A program made the translations under genes and the position numbers. From Onchocerca volvulus (Eukaryota > Nematoda > Chromadorea > Rhabditida > Onchocercidae), in the NCBI GenBank assembly GCA_000499405.2, contig HG738139.1:15476858-15540857 (forward strand): a stretch of 64,000 nt of DNA. The letters run 5' to 3'. Below the pieces are notes generated by a model, which worked only from the letters and a program-made list of their open reading frames with translations, searched no databases and was not told the origin of the DNA. Below are positions 1 through 12,987 of this stretch, one piece after another; position 1 is the first letter of the stretch, and each line of letters starts with the position of its first letter.

Positions 1-57
1 TTATTACAATATTGCCGAATACTTTGGCAATTTTGAAATTAATACAATCGCACTTAC

Positions 58-1820
58 TTTAATAAATTCGGCGTGTTCCTTAGCCAAGCCGATTGGATAT
101 TCCCAGTCGAGAACTATTCCATCAACTTTGTGTTTGCGGAGAAATGTTATAGCTGATTCAATGAAATGTTTGCGTTTATCCGCTGATTTTGCTATTGCCT
201 TGAAATATTTTGTATCTTCAAATTTACATAATTGAAATCCATGCTAGCAATCTGTTTTTGAGATCCATCATCAAAATGTCGGGCGAGTGTCATTCTATTA
301 AAGCAAGTAGAAACGAACAGTAAAAGTTTTTGATCCAAAATGGTAGCCACCATAAGCAAGAAGAATTTTCAATTTTGGGTCACTCTCTTTTAGTTTTGTT
401 ACACGTGAGTACATTCCGAACCTACAGCTATCTTCAGCGTTCCGTTCAAAAGGTCTGAGAAAGTTATTCAAATAGAAAATATAGTATATAATTATCATCT
501 CAGTATGCGAAAATAGTGTTAGTATTTGATGAAATTTTGAAATAATTTTAGTATTTAACGCAACGATTGCACGCTCATTGTATATCATATAAAAAAACTG
601 TGCGTTAAATGAATGGACCTCACTAAATCCCATATATGAACTTTCAATTTATACATCTCTGTGATTACTGCACCGTTAAATAAAATTTCAAATAATTTAC
701 TATTCACAATGCATGCATTGAATTGAAATACTTCTATGCGTCATAGCAAAAATTTTTAAATACAATTCATGTTTCTCATTACAAATATCAATGGCAACTT
801 ACAATGACGCGCCTGATTCATCAACTTTAGCATAAGCGTAAAGAATATGAGTACATAAGCCTTCTGGGATATCTTCGGGTAAGAATCTGCCTTCTCCTTC
901 AAGATGAAAATGCATATTAGATCGATATCAACTAAACTTTACTTGTTTGATTTAACTTTTTGTGCATAAAATATTATTTCGCTTTACATATCAGTGACGG
1001 TAACGAAAGCATGTTGAAATGAAATACATTCAACAAGTTGCATGATAAAATGTATTTAAATTTATGCGAAAACTAAATTACTCAATTGTTGTTTCTCATT
1101 TACTTATTAATAATATTCCATGCGCCTTAAAGCTTGTTTTCGATCTTCAGATCTTGCACGGTTTTTGAAATCTTATTCGAAAAGTTTCATATTATTTTAT
1201 AAACTCTTCTTTCAATTTATTTCAATTTTCTAATAAAAAATAAATTGTTTAAAACATCACTGAACCTATCCGATGCTGAGCCCAGTTAGTATAATAGAAT
1301 CCTCGAACATAACCTGCAACAGACAATAGAATATAATCTGGAGGTATATTTCAAATCACTTTTATCAAATTATTTCATTTCCAATTTACCCATCTTTTTT
1401 AACTTCCATTTAGAATGTTACATTACACTTAAATTCTTCAATTTCTCATCAAACATTTTTACCATCTTCAATTTAATTTTTTTTTTCGTTTGTTTCTCAT
1501 AAAAAACTTTCATAAAATTAAACGCACAGCAATTATGCTCAATAATTTTGAGCTGGAATGATGCGTAAAGACCTGATTTTAACGGTCAGAATGCTCTAAA
1601 GTAATAATCGCAATGTTTATCACAAGATTAATGAATTAAATGGGTTGCATCTTCAGAGATAGTATTTCCTCCTTCTTGGCTCTTTTTCGTCTTCCGTTCG
1701 ATGCTTACAAAAAAAAAAAAAAAAAATTTATTGTTTAAACTCTTTATTAAATAACTTACCATATGCAATAACTGCGTTACTGAGTATAATGAAAGGTATT
1801 AGCATAGCTCCAATTCGCAT
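58..1820 (-). CDS. GH18 chitinase-like protein, 5' half (continues past the left edge)
   Basis: Glycoside hydrolase family 18; family members cleave chitin and act outside cells, for example in sheaths and cuticle. Five exons on the minus strand join in phase: 1820-1760, 1313-1266, 896-803, 454-319 and 198-58, the last followed by a GTAAGT donor. The first 19 or so residues (MRIGAMLIPF...) form a signal peptide. Next come the beta-1 motif YYTNWAQHR, then GEGRFLPEDIP, LCTHILYAYAKVD, the beta-3 block LAYGGYHFGS and the active-site strand VDGIVLDWEYP. The order and spacing match filarial chitinases. Two positions are odd. The family motif DxxDxDxE reads DGIVLDWE, so the middle Asp is Val, although the acid Glu remains. 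The usual CYYTNW reads FYYTNW, which removes the partner of the Cys in LCTHIL. A lone acceptor before 1846 could be an SL1 site. It may be a weak enzyme or a chitin-binding lectin. No stop or frameshift is seen in this half; the rest is outside the window. Confidence 0.9.
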
Positions 1821-4324
1821 TACTTTGCAAAAGTTGTTGTCCACTTCTGCATTTCAAAATTCATTGTTATGATTAACTAACATTTGCTTTCATTAATTGC
1901 GAATATAAATGTTTGCATGTATAAGAAATAAGTAAAATGCTTTCAATCAATAAATGAAAACTTATGAAGTCATTCTGGAACTTTATTGACACTGAAGAAG
2001 ATACAATAACGCAATAAAAGATTACTGTATTGAAGGAACTGATACGAATAACTGCCGATACATATGGAATATTAGAGAAAAATTCGTGGAGAAAAATTGA
2101 GTCTCTTTGCAATGAAATATTATGTGTCATTGATATTAGTATTCAATTATATTTATTTCTGTGCGCTAATCGTCAAAAGAAATAGAAATTGAACGAATCA
2201 AGTTGAAGCAAAAACGAATGATTAGCTGTAAAATATATCAGTAGACTTAAATCGATTTACATGTTACAAATCACAAAATGTTCGCAGAGTTTGCATACAA
2301 AACCAGCAAGTTATAAATGTACGGAAAATAGACGATAAAATTTAGAGAAAGGCAATGATGAATGCGCAAAAATATGCAAATGAAAACTGAAGACAGCAGA
2401 AATATATTTTGTAAAATTATCGACAAGTATCGAAATGCAAGAGATATAATCGTAATAATTGCTAAAAGATTGGCGATTATAAAGTAGATAATATGCTGTG
2501 CAGGCGTTTTATAAAGCGTTTCATCAATGAGAATTTTCCTTGAAAAAGAGTAAACATCTCCGTGACAAAGCTGAAAAAACACAGAAAATAGTCAGGTCAT
2601 TGGAGAAATACGGAAGATAGCCAGAAACTGGGAAAACACGGAAATAGCCATAAAGCTGGAAAAACAAAGAAAGCGCTAATGCCGTATTTTTTGAGATTTC
2701 ATTAATGATAGTTTCGTTATATAATAATATGAAGAAAAACTTAAGTATGACAAAAACATTTCTTCATCGCAGAGAAAAAAAAAAACATGAAATTCCGTGC
2801 ATCAAACACATCGATTCATGAGGATTACCGGAAATACTGAAATTTGCCTTTGACTGAAAAAATTGAATTCGATTTCATATGTTTATTAACTGGAAATAGA
2901 GATAAAGTTTTCAAATAAACGTAATGTCAACAGCTAATCTTTGAGGATAAAAACTAACTTCTCAAGAAGAATAAGGCCTAGTAAATTGCAGTGCTTCATG
3001 TAATCACTAATTCGCATGCTTAAATTATCGATTTATGAATTCAAACTTATTCTGCCATATGCGTCTCATAAAACATTCCGGAACAATTCAAAAATAAAAA
3101 ATTGAATATTTTTGAAATTTTTTTTCGAAGGAAAATTTACCCATGAATTTTAGGGATTGAATCAAAATTATAAAACTTTCGAACTGGCTTGCTTATCCAA
3201 AAGTAAACATTTTTGTGATTATCAGAGGCAAGGGTAGAATTTATAAAATTTTAGCAGCTGTTAAAATGTAAGACTGAGACAAGAATGTTGTTAAAGTTTC
3301 TGGAATAAATTCATATAATTTATAATAAAAATATTGCAAATGATTATAAAAGATGTTATTTGCGACAACAAATAAACAATAAATTCAATATTCAATACTG
3401 AAAGATAGCATTACCGACAGGTAGAAATTAACAGAAGAGATTACTATACATTTATTAACAATTTCATCCTTCTCTTGAATGGAAATTTATTTTTTGAATG
3501 AATGATTAAACTCCAGACATATTATAATTATTCTTATATCCTTTTTTTTCTTGGATTGTATTTTTCTGAACCTGGAAAATTCAGAAACTTTATAATTACT
3601 ATTGATGCAATCAGCTGCTGCAATGGAGGTTCCTCCACCGTCTTCTTCGATCTCAACGTTGATTCGGAGATCCGCTGAAACTGCGGGTAAACTCATTAAA
3701 GAGTAGCGCCGCAGGAACTTCAACAAATTTGCTAGCATTGGCAGTGCTGGCCCATACTCACACTTTTATCGCATAGGACAATAATGCCATTATTAGCCTG
3801 CAATTTCAAAAATAAAGTTCGTTTCATACAATATTCGAAAATTTAATGTCAGTATGAATCGTTATAGAGAAAAAATGGCAAAAATTTATACTGAGAATTG
3901 AGGAAGTAATATGAAATAACAATTATCAACCAAGGTTATCCTTCCTATACCACAAAATACTCTAACCACCCTGCTCCTACCGTACTCTATTAATATCATA
4001 TTTCTAAAAACAATTTCCAAACTTGGAAATATTTGCCGCAATTGCATACAGGATCTAAGACGAATACTGCCCAATGAGAGCGAGATATACATGGATAAAA
4101 AAAATACTACCCAGGACCCAATACCAAATGAATACTAACAGCCATTACAGCAATCGAAGTTTTCATTCATCACTTTCTTCTCCATAACTTCAGTACAAAT
4201 ATACGCCAAGATTATGGAGAAAGATAAGAAAGAAAATTGAAAAAAAAAAGTGAAAAAAAAATTTGGATTATTTTTTTAGCATTAAAAATTTGATAGAAAC
4301 TAAAATTTTAAAATTTGAAATTCA
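1821..4324. other. intergenic, no recognised gene
   Basis: AT-rich sequence upstream of the chitinase-like gene. Short open frames at 1873-2130, 2271-2582, 3487-3738 and 3886-4092 (all minus) show no family motif and no chain of matching splice sites. The 3487-3738 frame lies in a slightly GC-richer patch (about 3600-3740) and could be an exon or remnant of something unrecognised. A degenerate minisatellite sits at 2561-2669. Confidence 0.6.
2561..2669. repeat. degenerate minisatellite, about 28-base unit
   Basis: Four diverged units begin near 2561, 2585, 2614 and 2642. Each has the form AAATAGCCAGAAACTGGGAA followed by AACACGG-like bases. Units two to four are 28-29 bases long; the first is shorter and weaker. 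The array lies upstream of the chitinase-like gene and has no coding potential. Confidence 0.6.
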
Positions 4325-4525
4325 AAATTAATTATATCACCAAATAAATGAAAATCTATAGTCAAAGTTCGGCAAATAAGAGATGAAATATTTACTCTTC
4401 TGGAGATTGAACATTATAGCTTTAATCAATAATTTGTTTCTCGGTTGAAACAGCAGCGGTGAGAAGTATTGTTTATCGATGGCTTTTTTGTCTTCTTTCA
4501 CAAATGCTACTTTCATTTCCTGCAA
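4325..4525 (-). pseudogene. chitinase pseudogene fragment (one internal exon)
   Basis: An acceptor (TTTTGCAG) is followed by EMKVAFVKEDKKAIDKQ, which matches the filarial chitinase exon that starts EAMKTAFVEEAK. A one-base frameshift then moves to the frame reading ILLTAAVSTEKQIID, stop, SYNVQSPEE, stop, which matches the family block LLLTAAVSAGK...IDGSYNVES. The fragment therefore has one frameshift and at least two stops. It would correspond to the exon following the last one visible in the 58-1820 gene, yet it lies upstream of that gene. It must come from a separate, broken copy. No other exon of that copy was recognised between 1821 and 4325. Confidence 0.75.
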
Positions 4526-4774
4526 AATTCAGTTTTGTTTAGAATAACTGTTGGAATAAAATTTAGCGAATATAGGAGGTTTTCATTTTCTCAACTAAGA
4601 TCTGAAATATTTCAGTTTTGCTTTGCAACTAAATAAAATTGTCAGAATTAGTTTATAGTAATACTTTTCAACATAACAACTGGAAGTGAAAATTATATGA
4701 AGTATCTGGAATTCTCCTTTTTTTTTTTGACATGAATTAAAATTTGTTAATGCATTTTTCTGATTATTACAGTA

Positions 4775-5248
4775 CTAGCTCTCCGCGTGGCCGATCCAGC
4801 TAGTCTATGTGGACCAGCACCACTTGTCCAGTCCATAGATTATATAAAAATGAATAAAAAGTCTATATAAATATTCAGACTATATATTTATATTATGTAC
4901 TCTTTATTTACCATGTTAAATACAGTATATATAGTAAATATGTTCAAAATCTTAAACTTCCGAAAGTTCTTAAACACACGCCTTATTTATATTAACAAAA
5001 TCTTAGTCCCTACTTATTGCTCTGAAATTTTGACAAACATTGCGCTCGGATACACGCATGCTTGTACATACGCGTTGCTATAGCTCAGTCTGATTAAGTG
5101 GAAAAAAAGAAAAGAGAAAGCGCATGTTTCTATGCTGGGGAAAAAAACTGATATTTTTTAATTTGATTTTTAGTTTGATTGGATTGGAGATTGATTCTTG
5201 CTATTATCATTCGGCTAGGTCAACAATTTGTATGAGGAGGTTTTTTGT
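4775..5248 (+). repeat. Helitron-associated end repeat, copy 1 (inverted partner at 62532-62945)
   Basis: This stretch is similar, in reverse complement, to 62532-62945. Matching blocks, in order: CTCCGCGTGGCCGATCCAG with TTAGTCTAT-like bases (near 4782); TCTGAAATTTTGACA with CGCATG-type bases (5020-5065); AGCTCAGTCTGATTAAGT (5085-5100); a purine run with GAGAAAGCGCATGTTTCTAT (5110-5132); AATTTGATTTTTAGTTTGAT (5160-5180); and TATGAGGAGGTTTTTTGTG near 5231-5249. Divergence is moderate. Decayed Helitron coding sequence follows on the plus strand, so this is probably one end or subterminal region of the element. Confidence 0.75.
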
Positions 5249-5499
5249 GTCTTGTGTGACAGAGCTGAATGCTGTTGAGAAATGTTTCAGTGATTAATGA
5301 AGAGTGTTTCTTCGCAATGTTCGCTAGGTTATTCTTTGCTTTACCGCTGATATAGAAGTATACTATTGAAGTGAACTGTCGGATTGTTGCTATTGTTCCG
5401 TCGCTTTGAATTGTCGAACTGGAACCGTGGTGTTGCTGCATCGATCTCTATCGTTTATCTGTGTATTGGAGCGTTTCGGCGTCAAACATGTTTTCGTCA

Positions 5500-6215
5500 A
5501 TTTGAAACTCTGTTGCGCCACTTCATCTTTAGTATTTCTTGATCAGCGTCAAACACGACTCCGTATTCAGCAGTCACGCAATTATAATCGCCCTGTATTC
5601 CGGTAAAACCCAGCTGATGATTATAGTTTGGGCCGTATATTCGCATCGGCATTATGTCCTTACTACAAGGTTTTGAAATTTAATGGAGAAACGGAAGAAA
5701 CATCTGAAAAATTAAACTGTCTCAGCTTGAAGAACCATCAGAGCCATTAAAAACTTTGCCTGACAGATATACTACAGAATCAAAGTGTTTCCTTTCTAAA
5801 ATCAGAAAATACAACTCATGCTTCCAAATGACGTCGTTTGGTGCAGAAATGGTAACAACACAATTCATAGCAACTTTCAAAGTGAAAAGACAAATTAATC
5901 ATAAAGTCAGCTCTCTGCTTCCATTGCCAGATAGTTAGCATAAATTCCTATAAACATAAAATTCCTACAAATATTTCATCGGTGATAGCAATGATGAATT
6001 GAATGCATGCTGCGGAATTCATACCGACAAAAAGATCCATCGTTTCACAATTGCAACAGCAACTGCAATTGGGAAACAACGGATCGTTGATATCTTCTAT
6101 TCGGCCTAAAATAAAACATAGTTTTTCGAAAAAAGTGATGGTGGTAAATTCGAAATATCAGATAGTTCAAAATCCATCCAGTTTCTCATTGTTGCTATTT
6201 GTTTGCTATTAAATA
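5500..6215 (+). mobile_element. decayed Helitron transposon, Helitron_like_N region
   Basis: Several frames of the plus strand together give the N-terminal part of a Helitron rolling-circle replicase/helicase. In order: the arginine-rich tract DQRQTRLRIQQSRNYNR (5540-5590); CPYYKVLKFNGE, a damaged form of the CxxCGALKFKGE zinc-finger-like block (near 5655-5690); the well-preserved ESKCFLSKIRKYNSCFQMTS block (5775-5835) continuing to FKVKRQINHKVSSLLP (5876-5925); FLQIFH; and RSIVSQLQQQLQ (about 6039-6074). The blocks lie in different frames separated by stops, so it cannot be expressed. The HUH nuclease and helicase domains are not present. A second fragment of this family lies at 62280-62945. 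Confidence 0.85.
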
Positions 6216-7013
6216 GAAGGAATCTTTCACAAAATTCATATTTCGATAAAGAAATTTGCTATCAGTTCATCCATCTTGAAAACAATACAATGAACATACA
6301 TTTATGGACCACTCACCTAAGGAAATTTGTCATTAAACTAAGATGGCTGTGAAAGTTATCCCGAATTATTCATACATCAACACCCAGGTATTTAAATTTA
6401 TCCAATTGATCATTTCCCTTTTTAAAAAAAAAAAAAAAAAGAAATAAATAGTTCAAACAAATTTTTTTCGGTAACGGGTGAATTTCAAACTGTCATCAGT
6501 TAAAATATTCCGAAACTGTTCTTTGTTATGCTTTTCTTGCACAAAAAAAAATTTAAAAAAAAAGAAAAAAAAATTAGCTTAAACTAATTTTTTCGCCAAT
6601 GACTGAATATCATTATAATATCCGAAATTATCATTTGTTTAACGAATTCAGATCGGAAAGGAAAATAAAATAAGACTGCGTAATAAAATGGTCGAAAAAT
6701 ATACTGAAACAAAATAACTTTCAATTATTTAAAAAGAAATAGCAACAAAAAAGAAATGCGAACATTGTTTATGAAGTTCTATTTGAAATGGCAACAAAAA
6801 AAAAAGAAGCTTGAAATGTCATGATTATGATAATTTCATATTTCAATATAATTCGATAGATAATCTTACGAAAACATGACACTCTTGCTTTACCTGTCAC
6901 GGCAGGAAAAACATTATTTGAGGAAATGTAATCGGAAAAATGAACCTGCACAAGCAAATGAAAAATAGTACATTTTCTGAGCAGAATATATGAAATATAA
7001 CAAATCATAGTGT
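6216..7013. other. intergenic, downstream of ENGase
   Basis: A/T-rich sequence with poly(A) runs near 6424 and 6545. On the minus strand a short open piece at about 6893-6955 is flanked by a good acceptor (GTGCAG) and donor (GTAAAG). It could be an extra 3' exon of the ENGase gene, but no family similarity supports it. Confidence 0.5.
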
Positions 7014-10000
7014 TTATGTTAACATGCTTATACTAATTTGTCTACGAAAAACAAAACCACGTAAAACGGCAAAACTTGACGAAAGTAGACCGATTCCAAC
7101 GATAATTTCGTCTTTAGCATGGAAATTCCAAACATTCCTCTTCTTTTCATCATTGTTTTGAATACATTTAGTTTCCTCTTTGCCATTATCTTTTTTCCAT
7201 AACATAAGTTGTAGAGTCTCATCACAATCAGCTTCCACAACATAATCTCCATTCAAGCATAAGTTGGTTACAAAGAGCCTAAAATCTTATAACTGAATGT
7301 TACAATAAATTGCTTAAAATAATAATTTGATTTTCATTTTGATGTCGATTTGATGTATTCTCTTCAGACATCTGCCTATTTTTGAATGATAATTCCATGG
7401 CTATAGTGTGAAATGATATTTCAACTATTTGATTAACCAAAGGGATGCAAAGCGGCTGCAATACAAGGCATTATTGTTCGAAATAAGACAAACTGATCAG
7501 CAGTAACAATATAGTTTCCTATCATCGTTTATTTCTCCCAACGATCTCCACATTTTTCATTCTATAAGGCCTTATGCATAAAATCGAAATTTCCAATTAA
7601 TACTTGTGCAAAGTTGGTCCTTGAAGAATAATATGTGCACCAGAAGATTTTGGAGAAACACCAGCTGCCAGATAGAAAGGCTGCATTTTTGCTTCCGCCA
7701 AATTGTAATACTAAATATATGTATATAATTAACTATATACATATATCAATTAATATTATATATATATATATATATACTAAAAGGGCACTAAAAAGTTCAG
7801 CGAATGATACTAATAATTAATTTTCAACTATCACTTCTATCCAATAACAACTATAACGTCCAATTTAACGAGATTTCGATGATTAACGTTATTAATCTTA
7901 CTGGAAAGCCTAAAGCATGACTATATTCAACACAGTCTCGTATCTATAAATCCAATAATTTTATTATTCTAAATGAAAAGTCAATTTTGTATAACTTCTA
8001 ATCGAAATATTATAAAATTAATTGGATTCAATTTGAAACTAGAGAACTATTCTATGTGAAACGTAAGAGCAAGCGTAAGAAGCAGTTTTCTGAAATGAGG
8101 CAAGGTAATATTAAAGTTAAGAGATATGGTGTATCAAACATCTGTTCTTTATAATTAATCACTTTTGTAAAAAAAAAAATTAACTCTAAACCAGAACTTA
8201 TTTTTAAAACTGATTTGCTAACTTTACGTTTGAAACTGTATGAGACGTATTTTTTATAGTTTAATATAACAAATGTAATACAAATAAAGTGAGTAACGTA
8301 AGTAATAATAAATAGAAGTAAAGGATACCTTGCAAGCATCTTTGCATTTGTAACCAAAATTAAAATCAGTGTCAATAGGTAATTTTGTCAATGGATGTGG
8401 CCGAACAAATGTAATCAAACGATCCCAAAACCTTTGAAAAGAAGATATTTGGAATCAATCAGTTCTCCACTGATCTATTCTAAATATTTTTGATATGCTT
8501 ATTGCATAGTAACATTCTTTGACTAAGCCCTTCAAATGTTTTAAGTTAGAAATTTTTTGGACATTGTTAATCAGATATTTCTAAGGCTGTAATTTGTTAC
8601 TGTTGTTCAAAAAAAAAAACGATCTTGAAGAGGATAACCTCAATAATGTATAATGTTAATTCGCAAAAAATGGTCAAAAAAAAAAATACCGCAAAGAATT
8701 AACAATGATTTCTTGACAAGGCATTCTTTCAGCAATCCATCCAGGAGCAAACAAAGCGACTGAGAGGTTATTTTGGTGAGGATGCATGAAAGCTTCATGA
8801 CAATTCCATCCACCACCACCTGAAATTGGATGCTTTAAAAAATTAGGTGATTATAATTCATTTATTTCGCATGATCATAATTATGTTTCCACGTTTTATA
8901 ATTATGATAAAATAGGAATTTGATGAACTGAGTTTTAGATAATATCTATTATTTACCGATATCGCTATGTTGAATAGCAGTTTTCTTAGCATAAAAAGAA
9001 GAAAATGAGTCTTGAAGAACATACAAATCAAATGCATATTTCAATTAACAAATGCTGAATTTAAATTCACTAAATATTAAACAAGCTTATTAAACAAGAT
9101 CAATATCTTCTTGCGAAATTGAATTATTCCAAACAATTTCGTTTATGGTGATAGAACTGTGCAACTGCAACAAAAAATGAAAAATCACCATGACATCCTC
9201 GGCCATAGCAATCAATTCCAACAAAAATATCTCGATGGCGATGTTTGGCTCGTACAGCACTTGTTAATAACTGTTTCACATTCCATACATAATTTAAAAA
9301 AATACCATCTGTAATATCGAACCATCTCCTTAATTTTTCATAAAATTTATAAAAATTTTCCTAGTTCTATTTCTTCATAATATTGTGAAAAGGAGAATAT
9401 TAGAATAATGCATGCTATTACAATGCTAATTAATATATGAATCGATCACAAAATTATTTATCATAATGCAACAAATATGAAATCATAAATATATGAATGG
9501 CTTACTGGTTTTTGTCGTTCAACTCATTTTGCCATTTCAGTTCACCATCTATTGTAACTGAATCATACCATATCACTCGGCTTCGCTCACCAATTGCTTT
9601 TCTCATTTCATTCGTAAGCAATTTCAGAAAGAGATCAAGATACATGATGGATTCTGTCTGAAACTATCATAAATTCTAGTAATCAAATCAATTTCCCACG
9701 TTTTAAACAGTCATAAGATTAGATCCAATCTTAAAAATAAATGGGGAATATTTTTGAAAACAAAAAAAAAAAAATAAAGGTAAAAAAGAATTAAATAATA
9801 ACTCGCATTAAGGAAAAAATTGAATAATATGAGAATTAATAATCAATTAATATTGGGCTATAAAAAAATCAGAAAATTTACGAGAAAAAAAGTGGCGTTT
9901 CTATAAATAAGCATGTCATACTAAAATCTTCTTTCTCCTTAGTTTAGTATTTAACACCATTAGAAACTATTTTCAATACCATACCATAATTTGAAGAACT

Positions 10001-11825
10001 GAATTTGAAAAGAATTTTAATAGCTGAGAAATTCCATTGCTGATTTGTATATTTCCGAAATACAATATTTTTTTATGGTGAAAGATGAAGCTACAGACAG
10101 TAAGTTCAATTCAAATTTACAACATTACAATTTATTCCGCTATTCACACATTCATATGAATACCGTACATTCATTATTCCTTCCTTTAGAACAGAACATT
10201 TTTAATCACTAAAAAACATGTAAAAAACCAAACTTCTATTTTATTCTCGATATTAATTAACCAGCCTTCAAAATTATATTTCACAGCAATATTCACCAAT
10301 TTCTGCACCGTCTTTGTCACACTGTCTTCGTTTTTGAGAAATTCCTTACAAAGATCAGCTCCTCCATGCCATTCGGTAATTACTGTTCCTGAATATTGTG
10401 AAAGAAAAACAATACGCAGGAAAAAGTAAATTCTCAATTACTAAACATAATTAGTAAGACTGTCAGAGAAACATTATGAAAAAGAAGAATTACATCCTAG
10501 ACATCGTTATACATCATTTGCCAAATTTAACAAAAGTTTATAATTCAAGCCAACAAACTATTTCTAGTAATTCTGTTGCTGATATGTTATTAGTATTTTG
10601 CAGTATTGGTGTTAAACAGTTTCTTTCTTTAATCTTACTGATGAATTATTCAATGACCTTTTTTTGTTTTTATTTAAAAATATTTATAATTCAAAGTCCT
10701 GACTACAACCTAACTAATCATTAAATGAGTCAAAATGATTTTTTTTTTTCATTTTAGGAAGGATTAAATCTGTTATTTCCAGTAAAAATTTATTATATCT
10801 GAAATTTTTTTTGCAAAAATTCGAAGTTTTATATTTTAACACTTGCACTCGAAAAGTACATTTGAAATTGATGCTGATTTAGACATTCACTTTAACGCAA
10901 ATTATAAATTATCTTTACAAAAAAAAAAGAAAAGAGAAAAAAAATCGCGGATATCCAAGAAGTTTTCATTTTAAAAAATTGTGCAATATTAGATCCAGTA
11001 TTTGCATTTAAATTTGCATTTAAATGATAATGCTTTACTTGAAGATTTACGTTTTATATTCGACATGATACTGGGAAAATTCTCATTTTCAATATATTTT
11101 CTAATCCTTTTTTATATTTTTAAAATCAATTCTTTTTTATCCTTTAATTAATCCTAAGATAGGATTCCGCAAATAGAAAGGAATATCATAATCTCAAAGA
11201 AAAACCATTATCTGGCTATTTAGCTACCAATTTTAATTCATCAGTAAGGAGTTACTAATAGAAACTTCAACTTGCTGACACTTTTTGAAGAAAACTTCAA
11301 GTTCTAATGCCACCCGGACATCCAAAGCAATAGTATATCTGCAACGTTCACTCAAAATATATACAGTCATAACACATTACAAAAAAAAAAAGTGATTGAA
11401 ATTCACTTACCAAGTACTAGAACACCGTGCATATGAGCTTGGTTAATCCAACCTAAAGGTGGAATAGTAATGAAATGATGTGAGAAATATACGAAAATAT
11501 CGATATACCACCAATGAAGAAATATAAACGGAGCTGTTGAATCTGTTATTTTACAACCATCTAATCTTAAAAAAATACATATTTACGCATAGATACATAT
11601 TTATTAGTTTGCAAATACATATAGTACGATTGTTTCATTAAAAATTTGAAATTACCTGTCTTCATCGAGATAACCTCCTTTCATATCATGACAAAGTAAT
11701 GTCTCCGGAAAATCCCGTCGTCTCGTATAATTTTCTAATGAATTACCAATTAGACAATGTGGAATGGTATTTTCATCCCAATTCCATAACTGACTGAGCT
11801 CTGTTATAGGACATGTTGTCGACAT
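7014..11825 (-). CDS. ENGASE: cytosolic endo-beta-N-acetylglucosaminidase (GH85 ENGase)
   Basis: It cleaves the GlcNAc-GlcNAc core of N-glycans released from misfolded glycoproteins in the cytosol. Nine exons join in phase: 11825-11656, 11565-11411, 10388-10234, 9657-9507 (borders within a base), 9328-9189, 8819-8690, 8431-8329, 7710-7604 and 7278-7014. The result is about 458 residues, near the size of the nematode enzyme. Family landmarks in order: LLCHDMKGGYLDED, WYIDIFVYFSHH, PPLGWINQAHMHGVLVLGT, VITEWHGG, FEGWLINIEN, VIWYDSVTIDGELKWQNELN, WFDITDGIFLNYVWN, DIFVGIDCYGRG, LSVALFAPGW and YNLAEAKMQPF. The catalytic pair is Asn154 and Glu156 in LINIEN. There is no signal peptide, as expected. 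The start is the ATG at 11825; an acceptor before 11869 could be an SL1 site or join an unseen upstream exon. The stop at 7014 assumes exon 9 is last; a further exon near 6.9 kb is possible. Confidence 0.93.
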
Positions 11826-11869
11826 CTGTCGCTCGTTTGATGGGTTTTGTTCAAACAGATGACGATGTT

Positions 11870-12987
11870 CTCCAAAAAAAAAAAATTCGAATATTTCTTC
11901 AGTCGAAAAAATTTCCTAAGAATAGATTTGATTTAACACTATATTTTACTCTTCATCCGTAATATGAAATCCAGTTTGGACAATCTGAAAATTATGGCAA
12001 ATTTTAGCAACATTATCAATGAATTATAAAAGCGCAAGTAGCCAAATAAAAAAAAAAAAAAAAAAATTATTGCTTCAATAACGAAACCAAGCATTTCGAA
12101 TCATCAATAAACAGCAAAATAAAAACTAGATGGAACACTTCGGCTAGATACAAGCTGTTTTTAATGTTAAAAACGTGTGATTAAAATTTTACAAGCTCTC
12201 CTATATCGAATGATCGGATAAAGCTAATTGTGAAATAAGATTTTGATGAATACAAAATTCAACTATTATGCTCGATATACGTTGTAAATATCACATAAAA
12301 TAAATTAATCATATAAATAAAGGATAAAATCGTAAGCATCAGTATTTAATAATTTATCATACACAGTTCATTTAAACAAAAAATAAAAACCACAGAATAA
12401 TTTATACCTAGATGATTGGACAAAAAATTTATCTGACTGAACACTGAACAAGTTATAGAAAACAATTATGGCAATTATATCCTAAACAAATCTAACAAAT
12501 TCCGGAATATTTAAGTATCAAATGAATTAGAAAGTAAGTATATATAATGAATTCTGTCGAGCTTCGCATCGAATGCAGAAATGAGTTAACGAAATGAAAC
12601 GAATTTCGAAAGGTCACGCAGCATGTAAAAAAAAAAAAAGAATTTGAAAAACTAAGTCTGTTAAGTTATATTCCATTATAAATGTTGAAATCTGTTAGTG
12701 ACAAAAAAAGCAATATGATTAATCACTCGAACCGCATTATACTTCAGTCTAAAACTTACTAATTTTGGAATGAAAGCTGAGATTATGCTACAAAATTTCT
12801 TTATTCGGAAGTTTAAGTAAAGTTGAATTAATAGAAAACTACATCACATTAAATGAAATATGAATAAATAAATATGAATAAATTTTGAGCAAGTAAGATA
12901 TATGGGAGCAAATAAATAAAAAAAAAAAAAAACAATATAAATAAAATCAAAAAAAGAAAATAACACCCAGTAGTGCTTGAATTTACT
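11870..12987. other. intergenic between ENGase and canopy genes
   Basis: AT-rich, with poly(A) runs near 12050 and 12920. No exon with a family match was seen. The gap is too wide for the short spacing usual in nematode operons, although both neighbours are on the minus strand. Confidence 0.6.

Noticed and set aside
3487..3738. 83-residue minus-strand frame with slightly higher GC as a chitinase exon.
   Set aside because: It shows no GH18 block and no phased neighbours; kept only as an unexplained patch.
5220..5441. 73-residue minus-strand frame beside the Helitron repeat as a gene.
   Set aside because: It lies antisense within transposon-derived sequence and has no motif.
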